A stretch of 64,000 bases of DNA from Paraphoma chrysanthemicola (GCA_020744225.1 JAGMWG010000016.1:1054001-1118000); one strand, 5' to 3'. Positions 44,024-56,122 are shown, counted from the first letter of the stretch. The notes: generated from the sequence alone by a model not told the origin. Numbers and translations: made by a program.

Positions 44024-45716
44024 CTACAATCTATATCGAAAATGCTTATTCTCCCTATCCGTCAAATCCAAGAATTCCTCGTCTTTAACCCTCTCCCCAC
44101 CCAGTTTCTCCCTCCTCTTATTCTCCCACGTGTAGTACGCCCTCAACCCCATCGCAAGCCCTGCGGCCACCGCGCACGTAACAATGATTGTGATCTTCGC
44201 TGGCACAAAATCTGGCGCATCGCTTTGCCGAAACGTCAATGGCCCGATGATATTGCCCAGACAGAACGACATGAGCAGGATGGCGTTCATGGTCACTTTC
44301 TTGGTGTGGCCAGCGATGTTGGCTGAAACCCACGAGTATAAGAGAGGTAAACTAGCGCCGATACAATTGGTCAAATAGTTGCCGATGAGTTTCCCGGCTT
44401 TGTTGGAGTTGGGTAGAAACGCCATGAGCGCGCCGCCAATGGCGCCGGGAACCAAAAGTGTCACGACGTTGAGGCCACGTTGGTCAAAGCGTCCAGCGAG
44501 GTATGTGGCGATAAGAATTGAAATAATGCTGACGGCGCCAGAGGGTAGTTGGAGCAAGGCGGTGTGCTTTGAGTCGAAGCCGAAGGATTTGATGAGCGTG
44601 GCTTGGTACGAGGATACGGCGCCGTTGGGGACGTTGGACGAGATGGTTATGAGGGAGAGCATCCATGTTTGTGGGTCTTTGAGGCATTCGAGGACTTGGT
44701 GCCATTTGAACTGCGTGTTCTCGATGCCGGTTTGGTTTTCGCGTAGGCGTTCGATTGCCCACACTTTCTCGGCGGGCGTGAGGCGGGATGACATGGGGTT
44801 GTCAGGGAGGAGGAGGATGACTATGTGCATTAGCATGATTTGGAAATGGTACTGGTCGGCGGAAACTGACCTGTGATGCCGACTGCGACGGTGATAAGAC
44901 CGACCACAAGGAACATGATTTGCCAGCTCGTGAAGGTCGGGCTGTAGTAGTGTTGGAAGCCGAAAGAGATCAACGAGCCGATCATTGTACCAGTTCCAAC
45001 TCCAAGGTACCAAATACCTAACAGGAATAATTAGCTAACGTGGTTTACTTGGAGCTCGTTTAACTGAATACCTGTTCGTAGTGGTTGTTCCTTCTTCTTG
45101 TACCACATAGACGTAATCAGAATCAAGCTCGGCGCAACCGCAGACTCAAAGCATCCGAGCAAGATGCGAGTCGCGACAAGCGCACCATAGTTCTTGCACA
45201 CGCATGTGATGGCAGTAATGAAACCCCAGAGCGCAACGGCCGTGCCCAGATACTTCGCAGTCGGGAAGCGCTGCATGCCCCATCCATGTGGGAATTCCAG
45301 CGCCAGATATGACACATAGAAGAACAGCGCAAGGTTAGAGAACTGTGCTGTCGTTATGTTGGCATCGTCGTACAAGCCCATGACAGCAGCATAGTTGACT
45401 GAAAATAGTCAGCATGATTTATTCCCGATACACATGTGTAGGCCGTACCTAGAGTTTTGTCGAGATACTGTAGACAGTAACAACTCCACATCAACGGCAT
45501 AATCATCCAGTCAATCTTTCGAAGAAGCTTCTTCTCACCCTCCGCCGTGAGCTCGCCGACGTCATGCTGGTTCTTGAGGAAGCGCAGCGCTTCGTCCCCG
45601 TCCTTAGAAGGCTCGTCAGCAACTACAACGCTGCCGATTTCGACATCGGATATCGGTGCTGGAGACGAATGTCCAGATTTCTCATCGCGAATCGTTTCCT
45701 TCTCTGCGACGTTCAT
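44024..45716 (-). CDS. MFS anion:cation symporter (Dal5/allantoate-permease-like)
   Basis: Exons are 45449-45716, 45072-45398, 44871-45017 and 44024-44820, with three introns of 50-54 nt, giving 512 residues. The start is acidic and cytosolic (MNVAEKETIRDEKSGHSS). Helix 1 is followed by LQYLDKTLVNYAAVMGLYDD, the hallmark of the Dal5 group, then NLALFFYVSYLALEFPHGW and LLGCFESAVAPSLILITSMW. About 12 membrane helices fit the length. The second half contains PDNPMSSRLTPAEK, as in related permeases, and ends with a charged tail. Substrates of this group include allantoate, ureidosuccinate, vitamins and organic acids; this one is not assigned. It belongs to the same broad family as the permease at 28422 but has a different exon structure. 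Confidence 0.88.
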
Positions 45717-46666
45717 CTTGGCGATATTTGAACTTCAGTATGTGGATCACCGTGTGCCCATGAATGCCGCACGGTATATGTACATCTCCAACACCCCGAA
45801 CCTACATGCCGCCGCCCCTCACGTCAATGCCGATGTCGAAGCTAAGATGGCCTATCAGATATGCTACATCCTCGCGATCCACATTTCCTTATCATGAACC
45901 CTGGTCCGAGGCGCCTCACACCAGATCTGTGGTCCGCGGGAACATCGGGACGTTTTGGTGCGGCAGATAGCTTCCGTAGGATGGTCAACGGCTGCTGTCA
46001 CGATAGGTGCTGGAAATGTGTAGGTGCGATGATGTCGGTTGCGGAGATAGGCTAGAGTCGATGACGTTCACAGCTCGGTTGTATGGCGCTAGTGCGGAAG
46101 AGGCAGGAGGTGGTGGAGAGACTGTTGATACAGAACATCGGTGTCTTGGGGATTCAGTACAATTACTTCACGTACACTGCACTCATGCTTCATGGGTTCC
46201 AACGACTGTATGTGCTTGGAAATCTATCACGCACGTAGCTCAATTTTCGTCGTCCACGAAGTGTATACCTCCCAGATATATGCACAGAGTTGTTCACAGC
46301 TATGCGTGTTGAAATTGTTCAAAGTGATTAAAAAGGCCTTTATGACAGCGATTTCACCCTCAGAGAGTCTCAGCGAGTCCTCAATCCAGTATACTGGTCG
46401 CTGGTGGCTAGGGAAGGTAGCTGAAGTTTGCGGTTGGAGAGTCAGGCACTGCCTTTGAGATCCCAGTAATCGTTTTGTTAGGAATTGACCCGTCAGAAAA
46501 TTCATCGTTGTGTTAGTAAGAGTTCTTCGCTTCCACCTCTGGGAATGGGGCCGGTCTTCATCACTATTTCGCACTGTGGATCCTGGAGATTGGGAGGTAA
46601 GCTCGTTGCTGAACTGAAGTGTTGGCAGAAGGGGCTCTTCCGAGGAATTGGTCGTTTTAGGGTGCG
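45717..46666. other. Intergenic region, no gene called
   Basis: This is the promoter side of the permease. A minus-strand frame of 153 codons at 46227-46688 overlaps the small candidate gene below in another frame and lacks motifs. Confidence 0.3.
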
Positions 46667-47038
46667 TCATAAGGGAGTTAGGTTGCATGGTCGACCGACA
46701 TACTCCGTCCCATCTGGACTCCCGGGAGCCGGCTCCTGAAGTTCCATGCCTTCAATTGCCTCATCTCTCGCAGTTGCCGTTTTCTCGAGTTTGCGCTTGA
46801 GCTTGTCCCAGAATGACTTGTCTTTGTGCGAACTGAACGAGCTTTTGTGCGGTGACTTCCAGAAATAAGAGACTTAAGGCTTTTGAGGTCATGTTTGTTA
46901 GGATGCCCATACAGTCCAGAATAGGATATACCCATCGGCGAGTGGCTGAAGACATGCAACAAGTCGATTTGGAGCCTTATTGCGCACTCGACGCAGGTCC
47001 CATGCGTGGACAGCTTCCATCATTGGTCTTCTAAACAT
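46667..47038 (-). CDS. Candidate small gene, 2 exons, unrecognised
   Basis: Two pieces join in phase: 46913-47038 (MFRRPMMEAVHAWDLRRV at the start) and 46667-46855 (SFWDKLKRKLEKTATARDEA, then an acidic and Pro/Gly-rich end). The intron at 46856-46912 has a GTATGG donor, CTAAC and an AAG acceptor. The joined product would be 104 residues. Codons in the second exon look used (AAG, CTC and GAG preferred). Upstream, another frame reaching 47288 also looks coding-like but is offset, so this could be the intact end of a damaged larger gene. No family is recognised. Confidence 0.35.
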
Positions 47039-47288
47039 ATTTACAAGTGTACGAAAGTCGGGTATCTGCAGGTGAATTTACTACTTCTTTGCTGGCTTGG
47101 ACCGGAAGGCCAACAGTCACTATGGTGGAGTGTAGAGTTGGGACTGTGAAACCTGTATCGGGCGACAATTCTGGCGGAGTTCCTAGAGAACTAAGATGTT
47201 TCAGACATTGTATAGTAGAGGTATCGGAGGCATGGCTCAATATCAAAAGACCCTTTCTCGCGCGTGGATCGATACGACTCTGGCACAT

Positions 47289-48330
47289 TTCGGCGACTAC
47301 TATACGAAATTGGTTTTCTCACAAGAGCGCCCTCGAAAATAGGTTAAGTGCATGGGGATCATTTGACGTTCCAATGCTCACGCGTTGTTGCAGCAGATTT
47401 CCACGTGTCGCGAACTGTGGACGAAGGCGTCGCGACAATTCACACGGATTGACGCCTTAATAACCAAGTGTATGACGAAGACTCCACGCTGTGTTGATGC
47501 TTTGACACCTGGTAGGTGACTATGGCCCTGAATGCTCCCGCTGATGACGACTTGTTCCGTGTTGTACCACGTTGCCGGACAGAATTGTGGGCCTCATAGA
47601 GCCCGCTTGTCAACGCCAACCATAACCAAGCTCGCAGATGGCCATTAAACGGTGCATGTGGTGATAATAACTATTGCAAAGCATGTTGGATGAGGGAGAA
47701 TAAGATGAAGGAGCGGAGGCGGAAAGTAAGGATGCTATTGCGGGTGGCACAGCCGATAAGATAAGCTTAACTGGCTAGCGCCATCCAGCCGGCGCCGTAC
47801 CTTGCAGAAAGCAGGCAAGCCTCAACCAAAACAATGTCGCTCATCACCGGCAATCATTGGCTTCATCAAGACAGAATCATCTCATCTTGCGCAATGCACT
47901 CCTCCGCCATTGGCACCTTCCGCTCTGATCACCATGCCCCTCCGCAATCTGGGCAGAAGCAGGTGGCGTCCACTGGCGGGCCTTGTTTAACCGGGTGGCC
48001 GGTTGCTTGGTCGTGCTTGGCAGCGACGTCGCTGGTCTTGTCACCTGCTGGATGAGGCAGCTCGCATGCTGGTGTCAATTAGACTCGTATGGCTCCTGTT
48101 GTGCCTCGCGCAATGCTACATAAAGTGGCTCTGCGCTTGCAAGAAGGTGGCAAGAGCTGCTGTGCTGTCGTCTCATCTGGTGCACAACGCATTTTAAACT
48201 TTGGGTCTTGAGCGGGGAAGTCTTGCGTGCTTCAATTTTCATTAAAGCAACCGGGCCTTCCAGCGTCCTATTCGGGCCCTTAAGAGCACTGCGACGCCAT
48301 CTGACCAGACTGATTATCTCAGCTTTCAGT
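47289..48330. other. Intergenic region upstream of DPP4
   Basis: This is the promoter side of the DPP4 gene, with a TACATAAAG element near 48117-48125. The frame reaching upstream to 48208 is in phase with DPP4, but its residues are not signal-like and I treat them as leader. Confidence 0.4.
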
Positions 48331-50694
48331 ATGCTCACATTCGCATTCCTTGCGGCGGCGCTGCCGTTGATCAGCGCGATCACCCCTCCACGCTTCCCAC
48401 ACCAGCCTCTCGGAAATGGCACAAAACGCTTAACCTATAATCTCACTACGGACTCCCCGGGACAACTGTCACCATCCACTCGCTCATTCAGCTGGGTGGG
48501 TACTGGTCAAGACGGCGATTATATCTACACTGGAGCCTCCGGCGACTTCCTCTTCGAAAACGTAGCGACTGGCCAATCAACAACTTTCCTCTCCGCAGAC
48601 AAGGTTCCTGAGGACTACTGGGACTATTTCATCTCTCCAGATGCAACGCACGTGCTTTGGGCCGTCAATTACACCAAGGAGTACCGTCACAGCTACTATG
48701 CAGACTACTTGATCCAAGAAGTTGCGAGCGGCGAGACCAAACCCCTTGATCCTACCCTTGCGGGCGACATACAGTATGCTGAGTGGAGCCCTGTTTCGTC
48801 CGATCAGATTACGTTCGTGAAGGGCAACAACTTGTACATCTGGAACAACGGTACCATCACCCAAATCACCGATAATGGTGGTCCCGACTGGTTCAACGCC
48901 GTCCCAGATTGGGTGTACGAGGAGGAAATCTTTGGCGACCGATACACGCTCTGGTACTCTCCCGATGGTGCCAAGATCGCATTTTTGACTTTCAACGAGA
49001 CCGGAGTTGGCTCGTTCCGCATCCCATACTACATCGACGATGATGCAGAGTACCCGCCAGTTTATCCTCGCGAGCTAGAGCTACGTTATCCCAAGGTCGG
49101 AACCAAAAACCCGGTTGTGGGCTTCAATATTCTCGATGTAGAGTCTGGTGAAGTCTCTAAGATTCCAATCGATGCCTTCCCAGAAGACGACCTGGTTATT
49201 GGCGAAGTCACGTGGGTTACCGAAGAGCACGGCAAGGTCCTCTACCGAGCCTACAACCGCGTTCAAGACCAGGAAAAGCTTGTTGTTGTTGATGTCAATG
49301 CTTCGTCATCGAAGGTCGTGCGTGAGCGAGATGGTAGCGATGGCTGGCTCGAGAACTACATCCAGGCCAGATATATTGGCCCAGTCGAGCGATCGAACGC
49401 AACGTACGGCAACTCCAGCACAGAGTACTACCTCGATGTGTCAGATGAGAGCGGCTGGCTGCATTTGTACCTCTTCCCGATTGATGGTGGAGAGAAGATT
49501 GCTCTGACTTCCGGCGAATGGGAAGTCATTACAATCCCTAAAGTCGACTACAAGCGTGGTCTTGTCTACTTCACCTCCACCAAGCACCACAGCGCCGAGT
49601 CGCACATCTATTCGGTCAGCATGAAGACTGGCGAGGTCAAGGCTTTAGTCGATGATACTGTCACTGCATTCTGGACGGGTACATTCTCGTCCGGCGGCTC
49701 GTACTACGTACTCCGCTATGCTGGTCCCGACGTTCCTTACCAGGAGCTCTACTCGGTCAACTCCACCACTCCCGTGCGCACCATCGTCGACAACAAGGTT
49801 TTGTATGACAGGCTCCAGGAGTACGCTCTTCCCAACATTACCTACCTCGACTTGGCACATCCTTCCGGTTACACGCTGGATGCCATGCTTCGTCTGCCGC
49901 CAAACTTCGATCCCAGCAAGAAGTACCCTCTTCTTCTGATCCCCTACGGCGGTCCTAATGCGAAGGAAGTCCACAAAGACTTCATCTCACTCAACTGGAA
50001 AGCCTACGTCGCCTCCGACCCCGAACTCGAATACGTCACCCTTACTCTCGACAATCGTGGTACTGGTCGCAAAGGCCGCAAGTTCCGCTCTCTCGTCACC
50101 TCCAACCTCGGCCAACTCGAAGCCGAAGACCAGATCTGGGCGGCCAAGGAGCTCGCTAAGAACTCTTGGATTGATAGCGAGCACATTGGCATCTTCGGCT
50201 GGTCGTACGGTGGCTATTTGTCCGCGAAGGTCGTCGAAGTTGGCGACCCAATCATCTCGTTCGCACTGATCACTGCTCCTGTGTCTGATTGGCGCTTCTA
50301 CGACACCCTCTACACAGAACGCTACATGAAGACACCCACTATTAACCCCGAAGGCTACAACCGCTCGCGCGTACACGATGCCAGCGGCTTCAAGTCCATT
50401 GCTGGCGGCGTGATCATCCAACACGGTACTGGCGACGACAATGTACATTTCCAGAACGGAGCTGCGCTAGTCGATTTGTTGATGGTTAACCGGGTCACGC
50501 CGGAGAAGATGCAAAATACTTTCTTCACGGATAGTGATCATAGCATCAACTTCCATAACAATGGCCGATTCTTGTACAGGCAATTGAGCAAGAAGTTGTA
50601 TGAGGAGAAGCAAAGGACAGGAGATTCGAAGGGTGGGCATCAGTGGAGTAAGAGGACGGAGAGGAGCAGGATGCAGAGGAGGTTTACGGAGTAG
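48331..50694 (+). CDS. DPP4: Secreted dipeptidyl peptidase IV (S9B)
   Basis: This is an intronless gene of 787 residues from the ATG at 48331, chosen because it gives a signal peptide (MLTFAFLAAALPLISA). The beta-propeller part (to about residue 500) contains PDWVYEEEIFG, where the Glu pair holds the substrate N-terminus. The alpha/beta-hydrolase part has nucleophile Ser625 in IFGWSYGGYLSAK, Asp702 in HGTGDDNVHF and His737 in DSDHSINF, a complete triad in normal order. Several N-glycosylation sites (NGT, NYT, NET, NAT) fit secretion. The enzyme releases X-Pro or X-Ala dipeptides from peptide N-termini and works with secreted proteases in nutrition. No transmembrane anchor is present, unlike vacuolar DPAP B. 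The C-terminal 25 residues are strongly basic. Confidence 0.93.
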   Translation: MLTFAFLAAALPLISAITPPRFPHQPLGNGTKRLTYNLTTDSPGQLSPSTRSFSWVGTGQDGDYIYTGASGDFLFENVATGQSTTFLSADKVPEDYWDYFISPDATHVLWAVNYTKEYRHSYYADYLIQEVASGETKPLDPTLAGDIQYAEWSPVSSDQITFVKGNNLYIWNNGTITQITDNGGPDWFNAVPDWVYEEEIFGDRYTLWYSPDGAKIAFLTFNETGVGSFRIPYYIDDDAEYPPVYPRELELRYPKVGTKNPVVGFNILDVESGEVSKIPIDAFPEDDLVIGEVTWVTEEHGKVLYRAYNRVQDQEKLVVVDVNASSSKVVRERDGSDGWLENYIQARYIGPVERSNATYGNSSTEYYLDVSDESGWLHLYLFPIDGGEKIALTSGEWEVITIPKVDYKRGLVYFTSTKHHSAESHIYSVSMKTGEVKALVDDTVTAFWTGTFSSGGSYYVLRYAGPDVPYQELYSVNSTTPVRTIVDNKVLYDRLQEYALPNITYLDLAHPSGYTLDAMLRLPPNFDPSKKYPLLLIPYGGPNAKEVHKDFISLNWKAYVASDPELEYVTLTLDNRGTGRKGRKFRSLVTSNLGQLEAEDQIWAAKELAKNSWIDSEHIGIFGWSYGGYLSAKVVEVGDPIISFALITAPVSDWRFYDTLYTERYMKTPTINPEGYNRSRVHDASGFKSIAGGVIIQHGTGDDNVHFQNGAALVDLLMVNRVTPEKMQNTFFTDSDHSINFHNNGRFLYRQLSKKLYEEKQRTGDSKGGHQWSKRTERSRMQRRFTE

Positions 50695-51001
50695 ATGGAG
50701 ATGATGCGATATGCCTGGACTGTCGTGACTGAAGACTGTTAATATCACCAAAATTCGAATTATGTATAATTACGATTAATGTGAAGTCTTCTCATTTCAT
50801 ATCCTTCCATGCGTTTGCTCATGTTCGTGATCTTCTTTCCACTTCTAGCTGAAACCTCTTCGTTGATTATTGACCTATCTTCTTTCCGGGTTCCCATTAC
50901 CATTATGCGCCACCGCCCTATCCTATGCGCACCTCAATAATCATTCGAATAGTCAATCACCCTCCCAGTAAACCCCGGAACCTCTGAAATCCTTACCGCC
51001 G
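50695..51001. other. Convergent 3' flanks
   Basis: Short AT-richer spacer between two converging genes. Nothing else is seen. Confidence 0.4.
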
Positions 51002-52523
51002 TCACGTTATCCCGCGTCTTCTTCCCCCTCCCCTGCGACGCATACGGTGATTGAGACAGTCCACCCCGCGCCGCTGCGAACCACGCGTCACCGAGGGAGT
51101 GTCATTCGGTGGAGTCTGGATCGTACCCGCACCATAGCCTGCAACGATGGGTTGGTCGCCGAACATACCTGGCGATGAAGACAGTGGAGTTGATTTGCTA
51201 GTGTGTTTGTAAGAGGGTTTGTGTGGTGTAGCTTTGTTTGTGTCTTCTGTCGGTGCAGAAGTTGCCGGAGACTGGGTCGCTGGGCCAGTCTTAGCGTTGT
51301 TATTATCGTTGGTGTGCTGCGCGTGGTGGTAGTTCGATCCACCGGGTTGATTGTTCATCGCGTATGCATCGCGCTCATGCACCGTGCGCGGTTTACACAG
51401 CTCGCGATGCTCCTTGAAGAAGTAAAGGCTAAGCATGATGAGCCCGCAGCCCTTATGGTTGCAGATCGTGTAGCTGCAATTATTGATATGTGCGTGGAAG
51501 GACTTGCGGTCTGATGGGTCCAGCCAGATGCTGCATTTCCTGCAGTGCTGGAAGCCGTTGGGGTGTTCGGGCTCGGGCGTGTGCTTGGGCTCCTGGCGGC
51601 CGGTGTATCTCGATGAGGTCGAGGTAGTAGTGGATGGCGCGGCGCGGAGGTGACCAGAAGAAGGGGTAGAAGACATGCGACGCCTTGAGCAGACTTTCTT
51701 GTGCTCGGAGAAGTCGTTCTTGCCAGACTTGGAGTCATATGGCGCGCACACATCGATCCTGCAGTCTGGGCAATTGTCGTGAAAGTCAAAATTGTGGCCA
51801 TCCCAAATATACGTCTTCTTGCTTCCAATAGGAACGGGAACGTCGTCAAAGAATTTCTTCTTCGAATATTCGAACTCTTCATGGACTTCGACTTGAACCA
51901 TTTTGTTACAGACACGGCAAAACTTCAGCTCGGTGGCGCCATCTACCTCGCCAGCGCCTGCGGTAATCTTCTCCAGCTGGAGTCTGCTAGCGTCTTCAAC
52001 GGCAGGGGCTTGCTTCGCCGTCTCATCGATCTTGGACTTGGTAGCCGGGGGCTGAGGAGTTGACCGAGGTGTTAGGGCTGTGGAGGAAGATGCTGATGCG
52101 TACCTGCTATTTCCGAGCCCGCCTTTGACAGCATGCTTGGTTCCAGCAACTGCTTGTCCGTTCTTGTTGGTCGTTATGGCCTTCTCGTCCTCAGCCTTCT
52201 CGGCCGGCTTCGGCGTCGCAGCACCCTTTACCCCCTTGACAGATGGTACGATGGTGTCCTGCTTGACTGGGAGGACGAAAGGTGTCTCGACGGCGTACCT
52301 ACCCATGCCCATTCCGGTCAACTTCTTGACGGGTGTCTTCACCTCGACAGCATTGTCAATGATCTTCTCGCTTTGAGCGGAGGTGGAATCAGTCGACTTG
52401 TCAGAAGATTTGATATTCGAAGTGGAGGATGCGCCTGGATGCGTATCTTCACTCCCCTTGAGGCCAGCCTCGGACTGGCTCGTAACCTCAACAACAGGGA
52501 CGTCTGTATTCTTCTCATCTCAA
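51002..52523 (-). CDS. C-terminal half of a membrane coiled-coil protein: Cys/His-rich region
   Basis: This frame is open from about 52523 down to the stop at 51002 (446 residues counted from the internal Met at 52342). It reads on from the coiled-coil frame at 52339-54546 after a frame change, and the repeated phrase PVVEVTS occurs on both sides of it. Two Cys/His-rich blocks are visible. The first runs from KFCRVCNKMVQVEVHEEF through HDNCPDCRIDVCAPYD to EHKKVC. The second runs from HCRKCSIWLD through HAHINNCSYTICNHKGC to EHRELC. The spacing suggests zinc binding, perhaps two related treble-clef or ZZ-like modules, but no family is recognised. The tail is polar and low in order, ending in Arg/Gly-rich residues. 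The start given is not an initiation site. Confidence 0.55.
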
Positions 52524-54546
52524 ATGCCTCTGATTTGGCCGTTTGGTCTTCGATTAGAGTGCTGGAAGGCTGCAAGGTGGGCTTGAAATCCAAAGCACCT
52601 GCGTTAAGGCCAGCCACGATGGTACTAGTAACCTCAACGACAGGTCGCTTGGTGGATTTCTCTTCTTTGACAGTGGTTGAGCCGCCTTCCTCGTGCTGAG
52701 CGAGCTCGTTCTCAAAGTCATCAAGGTAGTTGTCGAAATCGTCTCCATTGTCATTAATGTACACCTCAACATCAATGCCAGCATCCACCATGAGCCCGAA
52801 GGTAGCGGCATTTGCATCAAGATCTTGATTCAGGGTAATAATTTCCGATTGTGCTCCTCCGAGCTTCGTCTTCGCTGTTGCGAGGTCCAGTTCGGCGGCC
52901 TGCAGAGCACCCTTGGTCTCTAAGACCTGCTTCTTTTCTGAGGCGAGGTCGTCGCACGCCGATAAATATTGCTGAGATAGCTTGGTGAGGCGTTGAGTAG
53001 TCTTGTTAATCTCAGCCTGACTAACCGCAAGCTCAGATTTTGCGACCAGCCACTTCTTCTCGATCGCGGTCTTCTCGACCGTGTGCTCGTCAATATCTAC
53101 ACCAACCCGTTCAATGAGGTACTGATTATCGCGAGCCTTCTTCTCAGACTTCGCAAGGTCCGTTCGAGTAGCTTTAAGATCTGCTTCAGTGTTACGAAGC
53201 TTCTCGTCCATCTGCTCAAGGTTGATCTCAAGCTGCATCGTCTCCTTCGAAAAGTTGGCTACGGCGTTTTCCGCTGCCATCTTGTGCTGCTGAATGTTTG
53301 CCGCATGCTCCTGAGCTTTCACTAGCTCAGCCTGGGTGATTTCATGGTCGGACATCATCTTCTCGATCTTGGCCTTCAGCTCTAGATTCTCCTGGGCCAG
53401 GTCATTTGAGAAAAGGTGCGAATCAGTACCCAGGGGTGCATTCGCATTGGTAGTGATCTTGCCCATAGAGAGCATTTGAGTTGTGGCATCCGTCTGGACA
53501 CCAGGCTCTACCTTAGGAGCTTCTCGCACAGCCCATGACCCCGTTGACAAGCTCGTGACGGTTGACACGCCAAATTCGGGCAAAGGTTGATCAATTGGCG
53601 CGACTTCCTGGGAAGCTATCACAGAGCCTGACAACGAGGGCGTAGGTAGATCGATGGGCGTAGTCTCCACACTGCGCTCACACACGCCCGAAGAAAACTT
53701 CCGGATGACAGGCTGGAGAGGCTCAGTGCAGAGGACTTCCAGGGCCGACTTAGTGGGCTTCGGGGCAGGCGGCGGCGGCTTGTTGATATGTGCGAGAATC
53801 TGTTCAATCTTCTCCTGGACTGCTTCCAGCTTAGCGTCAAGTTCAGACTGTTTGCTCTCCTGCTTTGAGGCAGCTTCGATTCGGCCGGCTTGATCTTGGA
53901 TGAAGTTGTCGATCTTCTCCTCGATCGCGGCGAGCTTGGTCTCTAGCTGCGATTTTCGGGCCACGAGCTCTTCCTTCTCTTCAGTCCGAGTGGCCTTCTC
54001 CATCGACTCAGTTCTGGCCTTGTCGGACTTATCCTTGATAAGCTCGTTGACCTTACCCTCAATCGACGTCAAATTCGCGGTCATTTCCGACTTTTGCGCG
54101 CCGATTTGCTGGGAGAGCATGTTGAGAACATTCTTAGTTGCATTCTTCTCTTCTTCGTCCTGCTTCTTCTTCACGTCTTCAACAGTGGACACAAATGTGT
54201 CAACCTTCTCGCTCAGCTCACCCTGTGCTTTCTCAAGAGCGCTAATCTTGCTCGGTGCGTGCTCGAGCGGACGAATGATCTTCTCGATCTGCCGAAAGCG
54301 CTTGTCGGCATCATCGAGGCGCTTGTCGATGTGGTTGCGCTCGGCGAGGCGGTAGCTCCAAGAGCCTGCCACCACGAAGTAGAGGCAAGCAAAAAGGAGC
54401 AGGGCGATGAGAGCGATGAGTTGGTTGGTGGAGAGCATATTGGGCATGCGTGAGAGGAGGTCGCAGATGAGGTCGAGCCAGTTGGGGAGGTCCGCGGCGG
54501 GATGGGAGATGGGGTGCTTGTCGGCGTGCATGCTGGCGGAGAGCAT
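52524..54546 (-). CDS. N-terminal half: membrane anchor plus long coiled coil
   Basis: From the ATG at 54546 the chain has a single membrane helix (LIALIALLLFACLYFVVAG, about residues 43-61) and then a long charged heptad-rich region, with DKRFRQIEKIIRPLEHAPSK and two main coiled-coil blocks separated by a Pro/Ser-rich linker. The second block ends near an acidic stretch (DDFDNYLDDFENELAQHEE). Beyond about 52524 this frame turns into Arg/Leu/Ser-rich sequence that does not look real, whereas the next frame continues sensibly. The whole protein would be roughly 1150-1180 residues. It is probably a tail- or signal-anchored scaffold or tether; the location is unknown. No known family was recognised. 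Confidence 0.6.
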
Positions 54547-55181
54547 GCAGGCACGTCTATGCGGTGGTGTGGGTTACAGTTGAGTCGAGTGGTTGAAAAT
54601 GTATGTGGGTTGCTTGGGCAGGAGTAAAGAGTCAAGCTCTTGGTGAGGAAATTGGGTTTGGGGAGCGCAGGGAAGAGATGATTTATGAGACCGCGAGCGG
54701 TTCCCGCGAGCAATTGCAAATTTTGCTCAGAGTGAATGCGACAATTTAGCCCGATTGGGCAATCGCAGCCAAAGAAATGAAAGAAGCGACGTCGGGAGCT
54801 GTTTTGATTGCTATGACTCCCACAGACTGGGACGAGTGAAAGGATGAAAATGGACTACTTTGCCAGGGGCGCAGAGCCCGAGGCTCAGTGGTGCAGTTGA
54901 GACGACACCGACAGACGGAATGCTATCCAAAAAGAGAAAAGAGGACATTCAACGTAAGCGGACTGAGCTGAGCATGCCTGTTTGTCAAGCGAATCATATC
55001 CAGAGACGAACTCTGCCCGTTGGGCGTGCATTATCCCAAGCCCCAGTTTACAACCAGTATTTTCCAAGGATGACAACCCATAAGCCGATACTGTGTTAGT
55101 GAACGCTTGATGATCCGTCGTGCGTGATCGGACACAATGTCATGAATACATACTGATCCTCAGCTTACTCTGAGGCCTGGT
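54547..55181. other. Promoter region of the coiled-coil gene
   Basis: Short frames only. The first 180 bases beyond the ATG are the likely leader of the minus-strand gene. Confidence 0.35.
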
Positions 55182-56122
55182 TTAGTCGTCGTGGGCTTTC
55201 TTCTCGATAGGACCACATACAGCTTTCCAATCACTTCCTGCGCCGGCGTCGCCCTTCGGACCGTATCTTCTGTTCATCATGCCGCAGCTACTGCGGGATA
55301 TTAGAAGCCCACTGCTCGTTTCCCGGCGGCGATGCTCAGGTATGCGACTCCTGGCAGGTGATTTCGGCTCCTCTTTCTTCGTGCCTTTAGCCAGATGATC
55401 AGGGACGACATGATCTGGGCCTTTGGCGGCTTCCTTTGAAGGAGCGGCGGCCTTGTATGCCGCTTTAGGCGCTTCGTCGTAGTGCGTCTTTACCATGACC
55501 TTACCAAACCCTGGCATACCACGTATGAAATTTCTATCTGTTGCGTGCTCCATGCTGTCCTGGTTATGTTCATACTTGAGAAAACTTGGGCCTGACCGGC
55601 GAAAGACTGGCGATGCCTTCCTTTACAGGATGACTGACAACTTCCGCGCATAGAAGCATTCATCTGAATCTGGATCATGTCGTACTGAAGAGCCTCCAGC
55701 TCGGAAGTTCTTACAGGGAACTGACAGAAGAGTCCCCTGTTGACTTTTGTGCCGTCACCATGTACCGTGATGAGCCAATCTTGTATTCCAGAGTTCGCTA
55801 TTTTGAGCTGCTGTCGAAGACTATCAACAAAGCCAGGAAGGTTGAGCAATTCAATGATCGGTTACACACTTACTTCGACCGTGTGAAGATTTTGGACAAT
55901 ATGGTCTGACATGGCCATGAGATTTTGCTGGCATTTTTGGAGGGTGGTAAGCCGTGTTGGCACATGCTCAAGTCGCTCGTACAAGACACGCAGTAGCTCC
56001 ACATGATCATGACATTCATGTTTGTTTGTGTCTTTTGTTCTTTTCGAGCGACATTGCGCTGTTTCTAAGAAAAGCAGTAGTAACAAACGAGACCAGAAAG
56101 CAAAAGTGCGACGCAAAGCCAT
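55182..56122 (-). CDS. Hypothetical protein, 3 exons
   Basis: Exons are 55874-56122, 55639-55810 and 55182-55591. The introns (55811-55873 and 55592-55638) start GTAAGT and GTCAGT, and the total gives 276 residues. The N-terminus is short and hydrophobic (WSRLLLLLFLETAQC), perhaps a signal or anchor, though a downstream start is possible. The middle is helical (ELLRVLYERLEHVPTRLTTL), followed by DWLITVHGDGTKVNRG. The last third is Lys/Ala/Pro-rich and disordered, with RSRIPEHRRRE. No domain is recognised. The in-phase splicing across three reading frames is the main support. Confidence 0.6.
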
